Below are positions 15,040-23,085 of a stretch of 23,085 nt of DNA, in pieces. Source of the stretch: DAIDJM01 sp964250215. Lineage in GTDB: Bacteria > Pseudomonadota > Alphaproteobacteria > Acetobacterales > Acetobacteraceae. Every line of letters starts with the position of its first letter. The first letter of the stretch is position 1. The notes below the pieces were generated by a model. It did no database searches and was not told the DNA's origin. It was given only the letters and a program-made list of their open reading frames with translations. The stretch is taken from NCBI GenBank assembly GCA_964250215.1, contig CAXUEX010000033.1:1-23085 (forward strand). Reading direction: 5' to 3'. The position numbers and the translations under genes are program-made.

Positions 15040-17754
15040 ATGTTCGCCACCCTCGCCCGCGCCGTTTTCGGCACGTCCAACGACCGTTCGCTCAAGGCCT
15101 ATCAGCGCCGCGTCCCGAAGGTCAACGCGCTGGAACCGGCCATGGCGGCGCTGTCGGATGCCGAGCTGCAGGGCAAAACCGCCGAGCTCCGCGCCCAATT
15201 GGCCGGCGGCGCCACGCTCGACGACCTGCTGCCCGAAGCCTTCGCCGTGGTGCGCGAGGCCTCCAAGCGCGTGCTCGGCCTGCGCCATTTCGATGTGCAG
15301 CTCGTCGGCGGCATGGTGCTGCACGACGGCAAGATTGCCGAGATGAAGACCGGCGAAGGCAAGACGCTGGTCGCCACGCTTGCGGTGTACCTCAATGCGC
15401 TCGCGGGCAAGGGCGTGCATGTCGTTACGGTAAACGATTATCTGGCCCGCCGCGACAGCGAGGAGATGGGCCGCATCTACAGCTTCCTCGGCCTGTCCAC
15501 CGGCGTTGTTGTGCACGGCGTGTCCGACGAGGAACGCCGCGCGGCTTATGCCTGCGACGTCACCTACGGCCAGAACAATGAATTCGGCTTCGACTATCTG
15601 CGCGACAACATGAAGTACCGGCTGGAGGACATGGTCCAGCGGCCGTTCAATTACGCGATCGTTGATGAGGTGGACAGCATCCTGATCGACGAGGCGCGCA
15701 CGCCGCTGATCATTTCCGGCCCGGCGGAAGACAGCTCCGATCTCTACCGCCGCGTCGATGCCGTGGTGGTGGATCTGGTGCGCGAAGCCTCCTCGTACGA
15801 AAAAGACGAGAAGATGAAAACGGTCCACCTGACCGAGCCGGGTTCGGAACAGGTGGAAGAAATGCTGCGCCAGGCCGGAGTGATCACCGAAGGCAACATG
15901 TACGACATCTTCAACGTTGCCGCCGTGCATCATGTGCAGCAAAGCTTGCGCGCGCACACGCTGTTCTCGCGCGACGTGGATTACATCGTGCGCGACGACA
16001 AGATCGTGCTGATCGACGAGTTCACCGGCCGCATGATGGAAGGCCGCCGCTATTCGGAAGGCCTGCACCAAGCCTTGGAGGCGAAAGAGCACGTCACGGT
16101 CCAGCAGGAAAACCAGACGCTGGCGACGATCACTTTCCAGAACTACTTCCGCCTGTTCCCGAAACTCTCCGGCATGACCGGCACGGCCATGACCGAGGCC
16201 GACGAATTCGCCGAAATCTACAAGCTTTCGGTGGTGGAAATCCCCACCAACGTGGCCGTGAACCGGCGCGACGAGGATGACGAGGTTTACCGTTCCGCGC
16301 GCGAGAAATACGACGCGGTCGCCACCCTCATCGAGGAATGCCGCAAGCGCGAGCAGCCGGTGCTGGTGGGCACCGTCAGCATCGAGAAAAGCGAAATTCT
16401 CTCGGAAATCCTCAAGCAGCGCAAAATTCCGCATTCCGTGCTGAACGCGCGCTTCCACGAACAGGAAGCTACCATCATCGCACAGGCCGGCGCCCCCGGT
16501 TCCGTCACCATCGCCACGAACATGGCTGGCCGCGGCACCGACATCAAACTCGGCGGCAACCTCGATATGCGGCTGCGCCAGGAATTGCCGCCCATCGAGG
16601 ACCCGCAGGACCGCTCCGCGAAAGAAGCCGAAATCCGCGCCGAAATCGCGGCGAACCACGAGCGCGTCAAACAATCCGGCGGCCTGTTCGTGGTAGGTAC
16701 CGAACGCCACGAAAGCCGGCGCATCGATAATCAGTTGCGCGGCCGCAGCGGCCGCCAGGGCGACCCCGGCGCCAGCCGCTTCTTCCTTAGCCTGGAAGAC
16801 GACCTGATGCGCATCTTCGGCAGCGACCGCATGGGCGGCATGTTGCAACGCCTCGGGCTGAAGGAAGGCGAGGCCATCGTCCACCCCTGGATCAACAAGG
16901 CGCTGGAAAAGGCGCAGAAAAAGGTCGAGGCGCGCAATTTCGACACGCGCAAGAACCTGCTGAAATACGACGACGTGATGAACGACCAGCGCCGCGAAGT
17001 CTATTCGCAGCGTCGCGAATATATGTCGGCCGCCGACGTCTCGGAAACTGTCGGCGAAATGCGCCAGGAAATCGTCGGCGATCTCGTTACCCGCCGGGTA
17101 CCGGAAAAGGCCTTCGCCGAGCAATGGGAAACGGCGGAACTCGCCGCCGATGTCAAGCGCGTGTTCAACCTCGACCTGCCAGTGGAAGACTGGGGCCGCG
17201 AGGAAGGCATCGACGAAACCGGCCTGCGCGAACGTCTGGAGCAAGCGGTGGCTGCCGCCGCCGCGGCAAAAGCCGAGAATTTCGGCCCCGAAATCATGCG
17301 TTTTATCGAGAAATCGCTGCTGTTGCAGATGTTCGATACGGTGTGGAAGGAACACCTGCTGGCGCTCGATCAGCTCCGCCAAGGCATAGGCTTGCGCGCG
17401 TATGGCCAGCGCGATCCGCTCAACGAATATAAGAGTGAAGCCTTCGCGCTGTTCAACACCATGCTCGACGATCTGCGCGAACGTGTCGCCTCCATGCTCG
17501 CGCGCGTGGAGCTTTCGGCCGAGCCGCCTCCCATGCCGGCTTCGCCGTTCGGCCAGATGGTCGAAAACCACCCCAGCCTGCCGCCGGGCGGAAATGGCGC
17601 CGGCGTTGCCGAGGCCGATCCGATCCAGGTAATGCTGGCACAGCCGGCCGCGTTCGATCAGAACGATCCAGCGACATGGACCGCCACGCCCCGCAACGCC
17701 CCCTGCCCCTGCGGATCAGGCCGGAAATACAAGCACTGCCACGGCAAGGTTTGA
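15040..17754 (+). CDS. secA: Protein translocase ATPase SecA, 904 aa
   Basis: SecA is the cytoplasmic motor that drives unfolded preproteins through SecYEG. The protein is full length. It has the N-terminal helix, Walker A MKTGEGKTL (102-110), Walker B VDEVDSILIDEARTPLIISG (from 208), the preprotein cross-linking domain, GMTGTA, the second nucleotide fold with TNMAGRGTDIKLGGNLD, QLRGRSGRQGDPG, the helical scaffold and wing, and a Pro-rich linker. The C-terminal zinc site is CPCGSGRKYKHCHGK (Cys889, Cys891, Cys900, His901), which binds SecB and phospholipid. The ATG at 15040 has AAGG seven bases upstream. The gene stands alone, divergent from the metallophosphoesterase and convergent with the giant repeat protein. 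Identity certain. Confidence 0.99.
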   Translation: MFATLARAVFGTSNDRSLKAYQRRVPKVNALEPAMAALSDAELQGKTAELRAQLAGGATLDDLLPEAFAVVREASKRVLGLRHFDVQLVGGMVLHDGKIAEMKTGEGKTLVATLAVYLNALAGKGVHVVTVNDYLARRDSEEMGRIYSFLGLSTGVVVHGVSDEERRAAYACDVTYGQNNEFGFDYLRDNMKYRLEDMVQRPFNYAIVDEVDSILIDEARTPLIISGPAEDSSDLYRRVDAVVVDLVREASSYEKDEKMKTVHLTEPGSEQVEEMLRQAGVITEGNMYDIFNVAAVHHVQQSLRAHTLFSRDVDYIVRDDKIVLIDEFTGRMMEGRRYSEGLHQALEAKEHVTVQQENQTLATITFQNYFRLFPKLSGMTGTAMTEADEFAEIYKLSVVEIPTNVAVNRRDEDDEVYRSAREKYDAVATLIEECRKREQPVLVGTVSIEKSEILSEILKQRKIPHSVLNARFHEQEATIIAQAGAPGSVTIATNMAGRGTDIKLGGNLDMRLRQELPPIEDPQDRSAKEAEIRAEIAANHERVKQSGGLFVVGTERHESRRIDNQLRGRSGRQGDPGASRFFLSLEDDLMRIFGSDRMGGMLQRLGLKEGEAIVHPWINKALEKAQKKVEARNFDTRKNLLKYDDVMNDQRREVYSQRREYMSAADVSETVGEMRQEIVGDLVTRRVPEKAFAEQWETAELAADVKRVFNLDLPVEDWGREEGIDETGLRERLEQAVAAAAAAKAENFGPEIMRFIEKSLLLQMFDTVWKEHLLALDQLRQGIGLRAYGQRDPLNEYKSEAFALFNTMLDDLRERVASMLARVELSAEPPPMPASPFGQMVENHPSLPPGGNGAGVAEADPIQVMLAQPAAFDQNDPATWTATPRNAPCPCGSGRKYKHCHGKV

Positions 17755-17761
17755 AGTTTTC

Positions 17762-17876
17762 TAGAGCAACATCGGCACGCACCGCGTCAGCGCGCCGATG
17801 AGGTTGCTCGTCAAAACAAAGAGCTAGAGCGTGACCGGCACCGATGTCCGATCCAATCAGAACCGGTCACGCTCTA
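17762..17876. repeat. Composite two-hairpin intergenic repeat between secA and the giant gene
   Basis: The element has two hairpins. The first pairs GAGCAACATCGGC (17764-17776) with GCCGAT...GTTGCTC (17794-17809), interrupted by a three-base bulge. The second is a perfect 14-base inverted repeat, TAGAGCGTGACCGG (17825-17838) with CCGGTCACGCTCTA (17863-17876), around a 24-base loop. They are joined by a TCAAAACAAAGAGC linker. Two hairpins joined by an AAACAAAGAGCTAGAGC-type linker, with CCAATCAGAACCGG before the last arm, is an arrangement I recall from palindromic repeats of other alphaproteobacteria. It occupies the whole space between convergent genes and may act as a bidirectional terminator. 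Its last three bases are the stop codon of the giant gene. Confidence 0.7.
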
Positions 17877-20800
17877 TGTCACGAAGGAATTTGCGGACAG
17901 GCCGGAAACCCCGGTGAGTTCCACCTGCGTGCCGTCTTGCAGCGTAAAGAACGTGTTGCCGCCAACCACTTTCTCCGTTGCCAGCACGGCGTTCACGCCG
18001 CCGGCGTAGCCGTATAGCCCGATCAGGTCTCGGCCCATCTGAAAATTGTCGATGCGCTCGGCGCCGTGCGGCGGGCCATCGACGAAGCCGAACACATCCG
18101 TGCCGCTGCCGCCCACCATCGTGGATGCGCCCGCGCCCGCCATCAGATCGTCGCTGCCATGGCCGGCAAACACCGTGGTCGGCCCGGTTCCGGCCCAATA
18201 GGTGTTGTTGCCAAACGAACCCTGGCCCGCCAGCAGCACGTCGCCGCCCGACGCCACCAGCGTGTTGTTCGCGCCGCCGGCCAGCCAAACCTCGTTGCCG
18301 GTCGCCGCCAGAACGGTGCTGGACCCCTCGCCCACCACGAAGATGCTCGGACCCACCGCACCCTGGATATACGCTTGCCCCGTGCCGCCGAACACGGTGA
18401 TGGCGCCGGCCCCGCCCTCCACATCCAGTGCGCCGCTGCCGCCCACGACGACCGCGGCGCCGCTGCCGCCGATATATTGCGCTTCACTCGCGCTGTTGGC
18501 CCAAAGGACGCTGCCATTGCCACTGCCGCCATAGAAGCGCAGCGCGCCGCTATTCGCCACAACCACATTCGCGCCGGCACCACCGATGAAGTTCAGCATG
18601 CCGGAAGCCGGCCCGAAGACCGTATCGCTACCTGAAGCCGTAACGGTAGCCTCGCATATGCCTGGCGTGCACACGATTGTGTCGCGGCCCTGGCTTGTCA
18701 CCTGATCGTGCCCAGGTCCCAGAAAAACCACGCTCCTGTCCAATGATGTCTGGATGTTATAATCGCCGTTGCCGGTCGCGATCGTATCGTTGCCGTTACC
18801 GATAACCGTGTCGGCCGACCCCGCCGCCCAAAACTCGGTGCCCGGCCCGACGCCGCCCACCAGCGTCTCGCCGGCGCGGTCGCCCACGATCGTATCCACA
18901 CCGGCATTGCCCACCACCACGCCGGGCAAGCCGTTCCAATCGATCAGCACCAGCGGCTCGCTACCCTGCGCCAGCAACACCACATAGCCGTTCGGCATCA
19001 CGATCTGCTGGTCCGGGCTCGCCGATTGCACGATGCCGACATTGGCGTAGCCGGGCTGATACGCCCCCCAAGTGCTGCCATCCGGCGAGACCTGGATATA
19101 CGGCTCCAGCGGCCCTAGCGAACTGCCCACACCGATCGCCTGCCCCACCCAGTATTGCTGATAATACGGCAGACCCTCCAGAAACATCGTCGGATCCTCG
19201 GGCCCGTTCGTGTAGTTCCCCTGCTGTCCCATACCGCCTCCTGTCCCGCTGTTGCCGGGTTCTGTGGTTATTTCCGTCGCGTCGCCGTTGTTCTGAACCA
19301 AGAATGTCCGCCCGGGCGCCACGCCCAGCAGCGTCAACGTGTCCACCACATTGTCGCCGGCGTACAACGTCAGCGTGCCTATGCCGGCTCCGGTCTGCGC
19401 ATACACGTCGCCAGTCACGCCGCTCACCGGCAGCAAGATCGCGTCGCCCGATGTGAAATCCGCAATCGCTGCCTGCGGCGCCTGGCCCGCCGCAATGCTC
19501 AGCGTGCCGCCACCGGCGAAATCGATCACCACGCCCGCCGCCCCGGCCTGCAGCGCCAGTGTCGCTCCCACACCGATTTCCAGCAGACCGTCGCCGCTCA
19601 CTGCGCCCAGCGCCAGCATGCCGCCTTCCGCCAGGATCTCGCCATCATCGATCACACCACCGGCCTGGTTCACCGAGCCGGTGCCCGCGAGCACCCCGCC
19701 CGGATCCACCAGCACCGCGCCAGCCACGCCCCCGGTGCCGCCGACCACTACGGCCCCGGAACTATCTGTGATCGCGGCGCCCCCTTCCAGCAGCAGCGCG
19801 CCCGCCGCCAGTTCGGCGCCGCGCGTCGCCGCCAGCACGGCGCCCGAAGCCAGCGCCAGCGTGCCGGAACAGCTCAGCGTGCCGCCGCTGCCCAGCACAT
19901 CGCCGGCCACCGCCGCACTCGCGGCCGTCAGCGTGCCTTGTGGCCCCAGTGCCAGCGTGCCGCCCACGCTCAAAGCACCCACCGCGAAGCTTCCGGAAAG
20001 CGAAACGCCGCCAAGCAGATCGAGCGAAGCCGCATTCGCCGGACCGGTAATCGCCGTGCCGGCGCTGCCGCCCTGCACCGTCACGAGATCATTCAACCCC
20101 GGCGCGACCGCCGCGGGATTCTGGCCTGCCGTCACATCCTGCCAGTTGCCGGCATCGTTCCACTGGCCGTTCGCATCCGCGCCGGTCCACAGATAATGGT
20201 CGGGCGTGGTGGTGCCGCCGGAAGCGCCACCGCTGCCGGAAACCACGATCGCGCTGCCCGCGCCGTCCGGCAGCACGGAAAAAGTGTCTCCCGCGTAATT
20301 TCCGGCCAGCAGCAGCACGGCCGCGCTCTGCCCGGCATATTGCAGCGTCAGCGTGCCGATCCCGCCCGCTCCCGGCGCGTAGCTGACGCCAGTGACCAAG
20401 CTGTTCCCGGTCACGATCTCGTCGCCCTGCACGAAGCCCGAAATCACGCCGGTCGGCGCACCCGCAATGCCTTCCAGCAGCAGCGTGGCGCCACTCCCCG
20501 TGAACGAAATCGGCACCGTTTCGCTGCCGTTCAGCGCCAGCACCGCCTCGGCGGCAATCGCCAGCGTGCCAACGCCGCTCGTATTGCCGAGCAGCAGCGT
20601 GCCGCCCTGCGCCGAGATCGCGCCGTTGTCCACCACATTGCCCGCCGCGTTCAGGCTGCCGTTGCCGGCAACACTCACGCCCGCATCCACGGTGATCGCC
20701 CCCGCCGCCGCGCCACCCGCCGCGCCGATTTCGATCCATGCCGTGGCGTCGGTGCTCAGCGCATCGCCGATGCCGCCACCCAGAACCAGCCCCGCCGCCT

Positions 20801-23085
20801 GGATAGTCGCCGAGTTGCCAGCCGAAACCAGCGTGCTCGCGCTGCCCTGCCCGGCCGCACCGCCGCCCAGCGCCAGCACGCCGTGCACCGTCCACGCCAC
20901 GCCCTGCCCCTCAACCAGCACCTCGCCATTCGCCACCGCCGTGCCGCCCGTCGCCAGCGTCGCGCCCGAAAGCAGCGCCAGCTCGCCAGCCGTGCTGGCA
21001 TTGCCGACGGTTAGCGTGTCGAAACTGTAGCTCTGCGTCAGCGCCGTATCGCCCAGGAAAGTGGCGCTAGCGCACGCCGCCGGCCCGGCGACCACCTGGA
21101 AGCTGCCATCCATCGGCCCCGTGATCAGCGCCGCGTTCTGCGCCCCCGGCGGCGCGGTGGCTGCCATGCCGGTCGTGACGTCCGTCCAGTTCGCGGCCCG
21201 GTTCCAGGCGCCGCTCACCGGATTTGTCCAGGCCAGCAGGTCGGTGGATCCCTGGCCGCCGCCACCACCGCCGCCGCTGCCTTTCGCCACCAGAACATCC
21301 GTGCCGTTCGCACCGTCCGGCGCCAGCACGAATTTGTCGCCCGCATAGCTGCCGGCCAGCAGCAGCCGCGCCACCGCCGTGCCGTCGTAGAACAGTGTCA
21401 GTGTGCCGGCGCCGCCGCCGCTGCCGGCCGCGTAGGCAAAGCTCGTGATCGGATCGCCCTGGATGTCGATTGTGTCACCCAGCGTGAAGCCGGTGATTGT
21501 GCCGGTGGGCGCCACCAGCTCGTTCTCCAGCAGCAACGTGCTCGCCGCGCCGGCGAAGGTGATGCCCGTGGACGTGCTCGCGCCCAGTTGCAGCGCCGCG
21601 CCCGCGCCGATCGTGAGCACGCCGCCGCCGGCAACGCTGCCCAGAGTGAGTGTGCCGCCTTCGGCATCCACCGTGCCGTTATCGACAATGTTGCCGAACG
21701 GGTTGACCTGTCCATTGCCAGAAAGCGCGTAGCCCGCATCGATCGTGATCGCGCCCGCCGCCGCGCCGCCGCTGTCCCCGATTTCGATCCGCGCGGTGGG
21801 ATCGGTGGTCACCGCATTGCCCGAGCCGCCACCCATCGTCAGCCCGCCGAGTTCGACCGACGCGCCGGAAGCCGCCGAAAGCGAAGTGACGGGCAAACCC
21901 ACGCCGGCAACACCCCCACCCAGCGCGATAGTTCCGGCTACGGTAAAGAGGCTTGCGCTGCCCACCACCGAAAGCGCCCCGTCGGCAATCGCCGCGGAAG
22001 CCGCCGTCAGCGTCGATCCCGGCAGCACATCGAGCGTACCCGAAACCGGCGCGCCGCCGCCCACGCCCAGCGCCAGCGTCCCGATGCCGAAATTGCCCGC
22101 CAGCGCCAGCTCGCCGCTCACCGACAGCGAAGCCGCATCGCCCGGCCCGCCCACCACCAGGAACCGCGACGATGGTGCCGCAATCGAAACCAGATCGTGC
22201 AGCCCGGGCGCCACTTTCGCCGGCTCGTCGCCGCTGCTGGTGTCGGCCCAGTTAAGCCGGTTGTCCCACGCGCCGGAATTCGCGGCGCTCCATACATAAT
22301 TGTCCGGCGTGCCCGTGCCGCCGCTCAGCGTGCCGCCGCCGCTGCCCGAAGCCGCCAGCGTGATCAGGCTGCCGCCCGCGCCATCGCCGCTCACCAGGAA
22401 CGTGTCGTTTGCGTAATTGCCCAGCAGCGTGAATGTATCCGCCACCTGGCCGCCATACAGCAGCGTCAGCACACCGGTATCGTTGCCGGTGGCGGCATAG
22501 GCGGCGGCGCTGATCGGGCTCCCCAACTCGTCGATCGCGTCGCCGATCGCAAAACCCGAAATCGCGCCGCCCGGCGCATCGATCTCGGCCGCAAGCGCCA
22601 GCGTGCCGCCCGCGCCGGCAAACATCACCGCCTGCCCGGCGCCCACTCGGCCGTTCAGATCCAGGATCGCCCCCGCGCCGATCTGCAGCTGCCCCGTGCC
22701 GGAAGTGGCGCCCAGCATCAGCTCACCGCCCGCCGCCGCGATGGTGCCGGCATTCACCAGCGAGCCATACGCATCGGCGTTGCCGAAGCCGCTCAGCTCC
22801 GCCCCCGCCTCCACCGTCAGCACACCGCGCGCCGACCCGCCATTGCCGCCCACATCCAGCACCGACGCCGCATCCACGAACACCGCCGCCGAGCTCGCAT
22901 CCAGCACCAGCGAAGCCGCCGTGATCGTGCCGCCATTGGTCGCCTGCAGCGCGCACGAAGCTGCCCCCGTGCCGCTCTGTCCGGCGCCGAGCACCAGCGA
23001 ACCAGCCACCGAAAGCGCCGCCCCCGCCCCGCTCGCCAGCAAGCTGCCCGAAGCAATCTGCGCGCTGCCGGCTGCCACCGAAGCC
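17874..23085 (-). CDS. Giant modular exoprotein, beta-strand repeats plus type I secretion-like C-terminus (5' end outside window)
   Basis: The frame runs open off the right edge; 1737 codons are visible. The visible part has four large modules of about 350 residues, low in Cys and rich in Gly, Ala, Ser, Thr, Leu and Val. Each contains a W.....W..A.NW.D segment, a (D/N)G.(I/V).A.GG.L.LG strand block, a (D)F..GD.I block and a final (A)G.Y..(D)F....DG segment, typical of alphaproteobacterial beta-strand repeat surface proteins. A linker domain (about 18890-19245) follows. Then comes a Gly-rich beta-roll-like stretch with imperfect GG.G motifs and few Asp, and a terminal block (SGTDVFGFV, then IDNFQMGRDLIGLYGY, ELTGVSGLSANSFVT) resembling the C-terminus of hemolysin-type proteins exported by type I systems. 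Probable role: surface adhesin or matrix protein. The export route is inferred; no transporter is in view. Confidence 0.8.
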   Translation of the reverse strand, partial: ASVAAGSAQIASGSLLASGAGAALSVAGSLVLGAGQSGTGAASCALQATNGGTITAASLVLDASSAAVFVDAASVLDVGGNGGSARGVLTVEAGAELSGFGNADAYGSLVNAGTIAAAGGELMLGATSGTGQLQIGAGAILDLNGRVGAGQAVMFAGAGGTLALAAEIDAPGGAISGFAIGDAIDELGSPISAAAYAATGNDTGVLTLLYGGQVADTFTLLGNYANDTFLVSGDGAGGSLITLAASGSGGGTLSGGTGTPDNYVWSAANSGAWDNRLNWADTSSGDEPAKVAPGLHDLVSIAAPSSRFLVVGGPGDAASLSVSGELALAGNFGIGTLALGVGGGAPVSGTLDVLPGSTLTAASAAIADGALSVVGSASLFTVAGTIALGGGVAGVGLPVTSLSAASGASVELGGLTMGGGSGNAVTTDPTARIEIGDSGGAAAGAITIDAGYALSGNGQVNPFGNIVDNGTVDAEGGTLTLGSVAGGGVLTIGAGAALQLGASTSTGITFAGAASTLLLENELVAPTGTITGFTLGDTIDIQGDPITSFAYAAGSGGGAGTLTLFYDGTAVARLLLAGSYAGDKFVLAPDGANGTDVLVAKGSGGGGGGGQGSTDLLAWTNPVSGAWNRAANWTDVTTGMAATAPPGAQNAALITGPMDGSFQVVAGPAACASATFLGDTALTQSYSFDTLTVGNASTAGELALLSGATLATGGTAVANGEVLVEGQGVAWTVHGVLALGGGAAGQGSASTLVSAGNSATIQAAGLVLGGGIGDALSTDATAWIEIGAAGGAAAGAITVDAGVSVAGNGSLNAAGNVVDNGAISAQGGTLLLGNTSGVGTLAIAAEAVLALNGSETVPISFTGSGATLLLEGIAGAPTGVISGFVQGDEIVTGNSLVTGVSYAPGAGGIGTLTLQYAGQSAAVLLLAGNYAGDTFSVLPDGAGSAIVVSGSGGASGGTTTPDHYLWTGADANGQWNDAGNWQDVTAGQNPAAVAPGLNDLVTVQGGSAGTAITGPANAASLDLLGGVSLSGSFAVGALSVGGTLALGPQGTLTAASAAVAGDVLGSGGTLSCSGTLALASGAVLAATRGAELAAGALLLEGGAAITDSSGAVVVGGTGGVAGAVLVDPGGVLAGTGSVNQAGGVIDDGEILAEGGMLALGAVSGDGLLEIGVGATLALQAGAAGVVIDFAGGGTLSIAAGQAPQAAIADFTSGDAILLPVSGVTGDVYAQTGAGIGTLTLYAGDNVVDTLTLLGVAPGRTFLVQNNGDATEITTEPGNSGTGGGMGQQGNYTNGPEDPTMFLEGLPYYQQYWVGQAIGVGSSLGPLEPYIQVSPDGSTWGAYQPGYANVGIVQSASPDQQIVMPNGYVVLLAQGSEPLVLIDWNGLPGVVVGNAGVDTIVGDRAGETLVGGVGPGTEFWAAGSADTVIGNGNDTIATGNGDYNIQTSLDRSVVFLGPGHDQVTSQGRDTIVCTPGICEATVTASGSDTVFGPASGMLNFIGGAGANVVVANSGALRFYGGSGNGSVLWANSASEAQYIGGSGAAVVVGGSGALDVEGGAGAITVFGGTGQAYIQGAVGPSIFVVGEGSSTVLAATGNEVWLAGGANNTLVASGGDVLLAGQGSFGNNTYWAGTGPTTVFAGHGSDDLMAGAGASTMVGGSGTDVFGFVDGPPHGAERIDNFQMGRDLIGLYGYAGGVNAVLATEKVVGGNTFFTLQDGTQVELTGVSGLSANSFVT
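19250..20215 (-). repeat. Protein module 3 of the giant gene
   Basis: It opens with TPDHYLWTGADANGQWND and contains GVIDDGEILAEGGMLALG (encoded near 19626-19665) and FTSGDAILL. It ends EPGNSGTGGG. It is shorter than its neighbours (about 322 residues), mainly in the middle. Confidence 0.75.
20216..21250 (-). repeat. Protein module 2 of the giant gene
   Basis: It opens with TDLLAWTNPVSGAWNRAANW and contains NVVDNGAISAQGGTLLLG (encoded near 20604-20643) and ends SGSGGASGGTT. Length about 345 residues. The W..GAWN..ANW.DVT..... block matches modules 1 and 3. Confidence 0.75.
21251..22313 (-). repeat. Protein module 1 of the giant gene
   Basis: It opens with TPDNYVWSAANSGAWDN and contains NIVDNGTVDAEGGTLTLG (encoded near 21658-21697) and FTLGDTIDIQG. 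It ends in a run of glycines (KGSGGGGGGGQGS). It is about 354 residues long. Confidence 0.75.
22314..23085 (-). repeat. Protein module 0 of the giant gene (partial)
   Basis: This is the C-terminal part of the first visible module. Its SLVNAGTIAAAGGELMLG block is encoded near 22733-22766, in register with the equivalent blocks of the next modules. The module begins outside the window. Confidence 0.7.

Noticed and set aside
14560..17571. 1003-codon open frame antisense to secA and the metallophosphoesterase start
   Set aside because: It is the mirror of secA codon use in GC-rich DNA: composition rich in His, Val, Phe and Arg, no motif, and no ribosome binding site. secA on the other strand is unquestionable.
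19155..21014. 619-codon plus-strand frame inside the giant repeat gene
   Set aside because: It is the antisense shadow of the Gly/Ala-rich repeats; Arg/Ala/His-rich and without any domain.

Overview
The window is high-GC DNA from an alphaproteobacterium, most likely a member of the Acetobacteraceae. This is inferred from gene content and sequence style: an AapJ-type binding protein, a NepR-like small protein, an OpgC/SGNH pair, GloVer repeats and alphaproteobacterial-style paired-hairpin repeats. No rRNA or tRNA gene, insertion sequence, integrase or CRISPR array was seen.

Positions 75-3542 (minus strand) hold an apparent operon transcribed leftward: dapA, a secreted seven-repeat GloVer protein, smpB (TTG start) and a GT-A glycosyltransferase. 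Divergent from dapA, on the plus strand, run flhF-flhG (flagellar placement GTPase and its MinD-like partner), then an opgC-type membrane acyltransferase overlapped by an SGNH-fold periplasmic protein that appears to have lost its catalytic residues. A tight cluster follows: a small NepR-like protein, a Nit-type carbon-nitrogen hydrolase, NAD kinase and a membrane-anchored protein of unknown function, the last three with overlapping stops and starts.

Positions 9580-10321 contain no intact gene. They carry the decayed C-terminal half of a family-90 (CAP10-like) glycosyltransferase on the minus strand, with one in-frame stop and one frameshift. Next come a secreted phosphoesterase of the phospholipase C/acid phosphatase family, closed by a strong GC hairpin, and an orphan AapJ-like amino-acid-binding protein. 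A purple-acid-phosphatase-like metallophosphoesterase (minus) lies back to back with secA (plus). Their 214-bp divergent spacer contains a perfect palindrome and a plausible secA promoter.

secA converges on a giant gene (minus, 5' end outside the window) that fills 17874-23085. Its product is built of about 350-residue beta-strand modules (four seen, the first cut by the window edge), an unusual linker domain, a glycine-rich beta-roll-like stretch and a C-terminal module resembling type I secretion substrates. A composite element of two hairpins separates it from secA, and the last bases of that element supply the giant gene's stop codon.

No complete new multi-gene system is evident. The most unusual items are the giant modular exoprotein and its repeat-derived stop codon, the OpgC/degenerate SGNH pair, the GloVer gene lodged between dapA and smpB, and the GT90 pseudogene.
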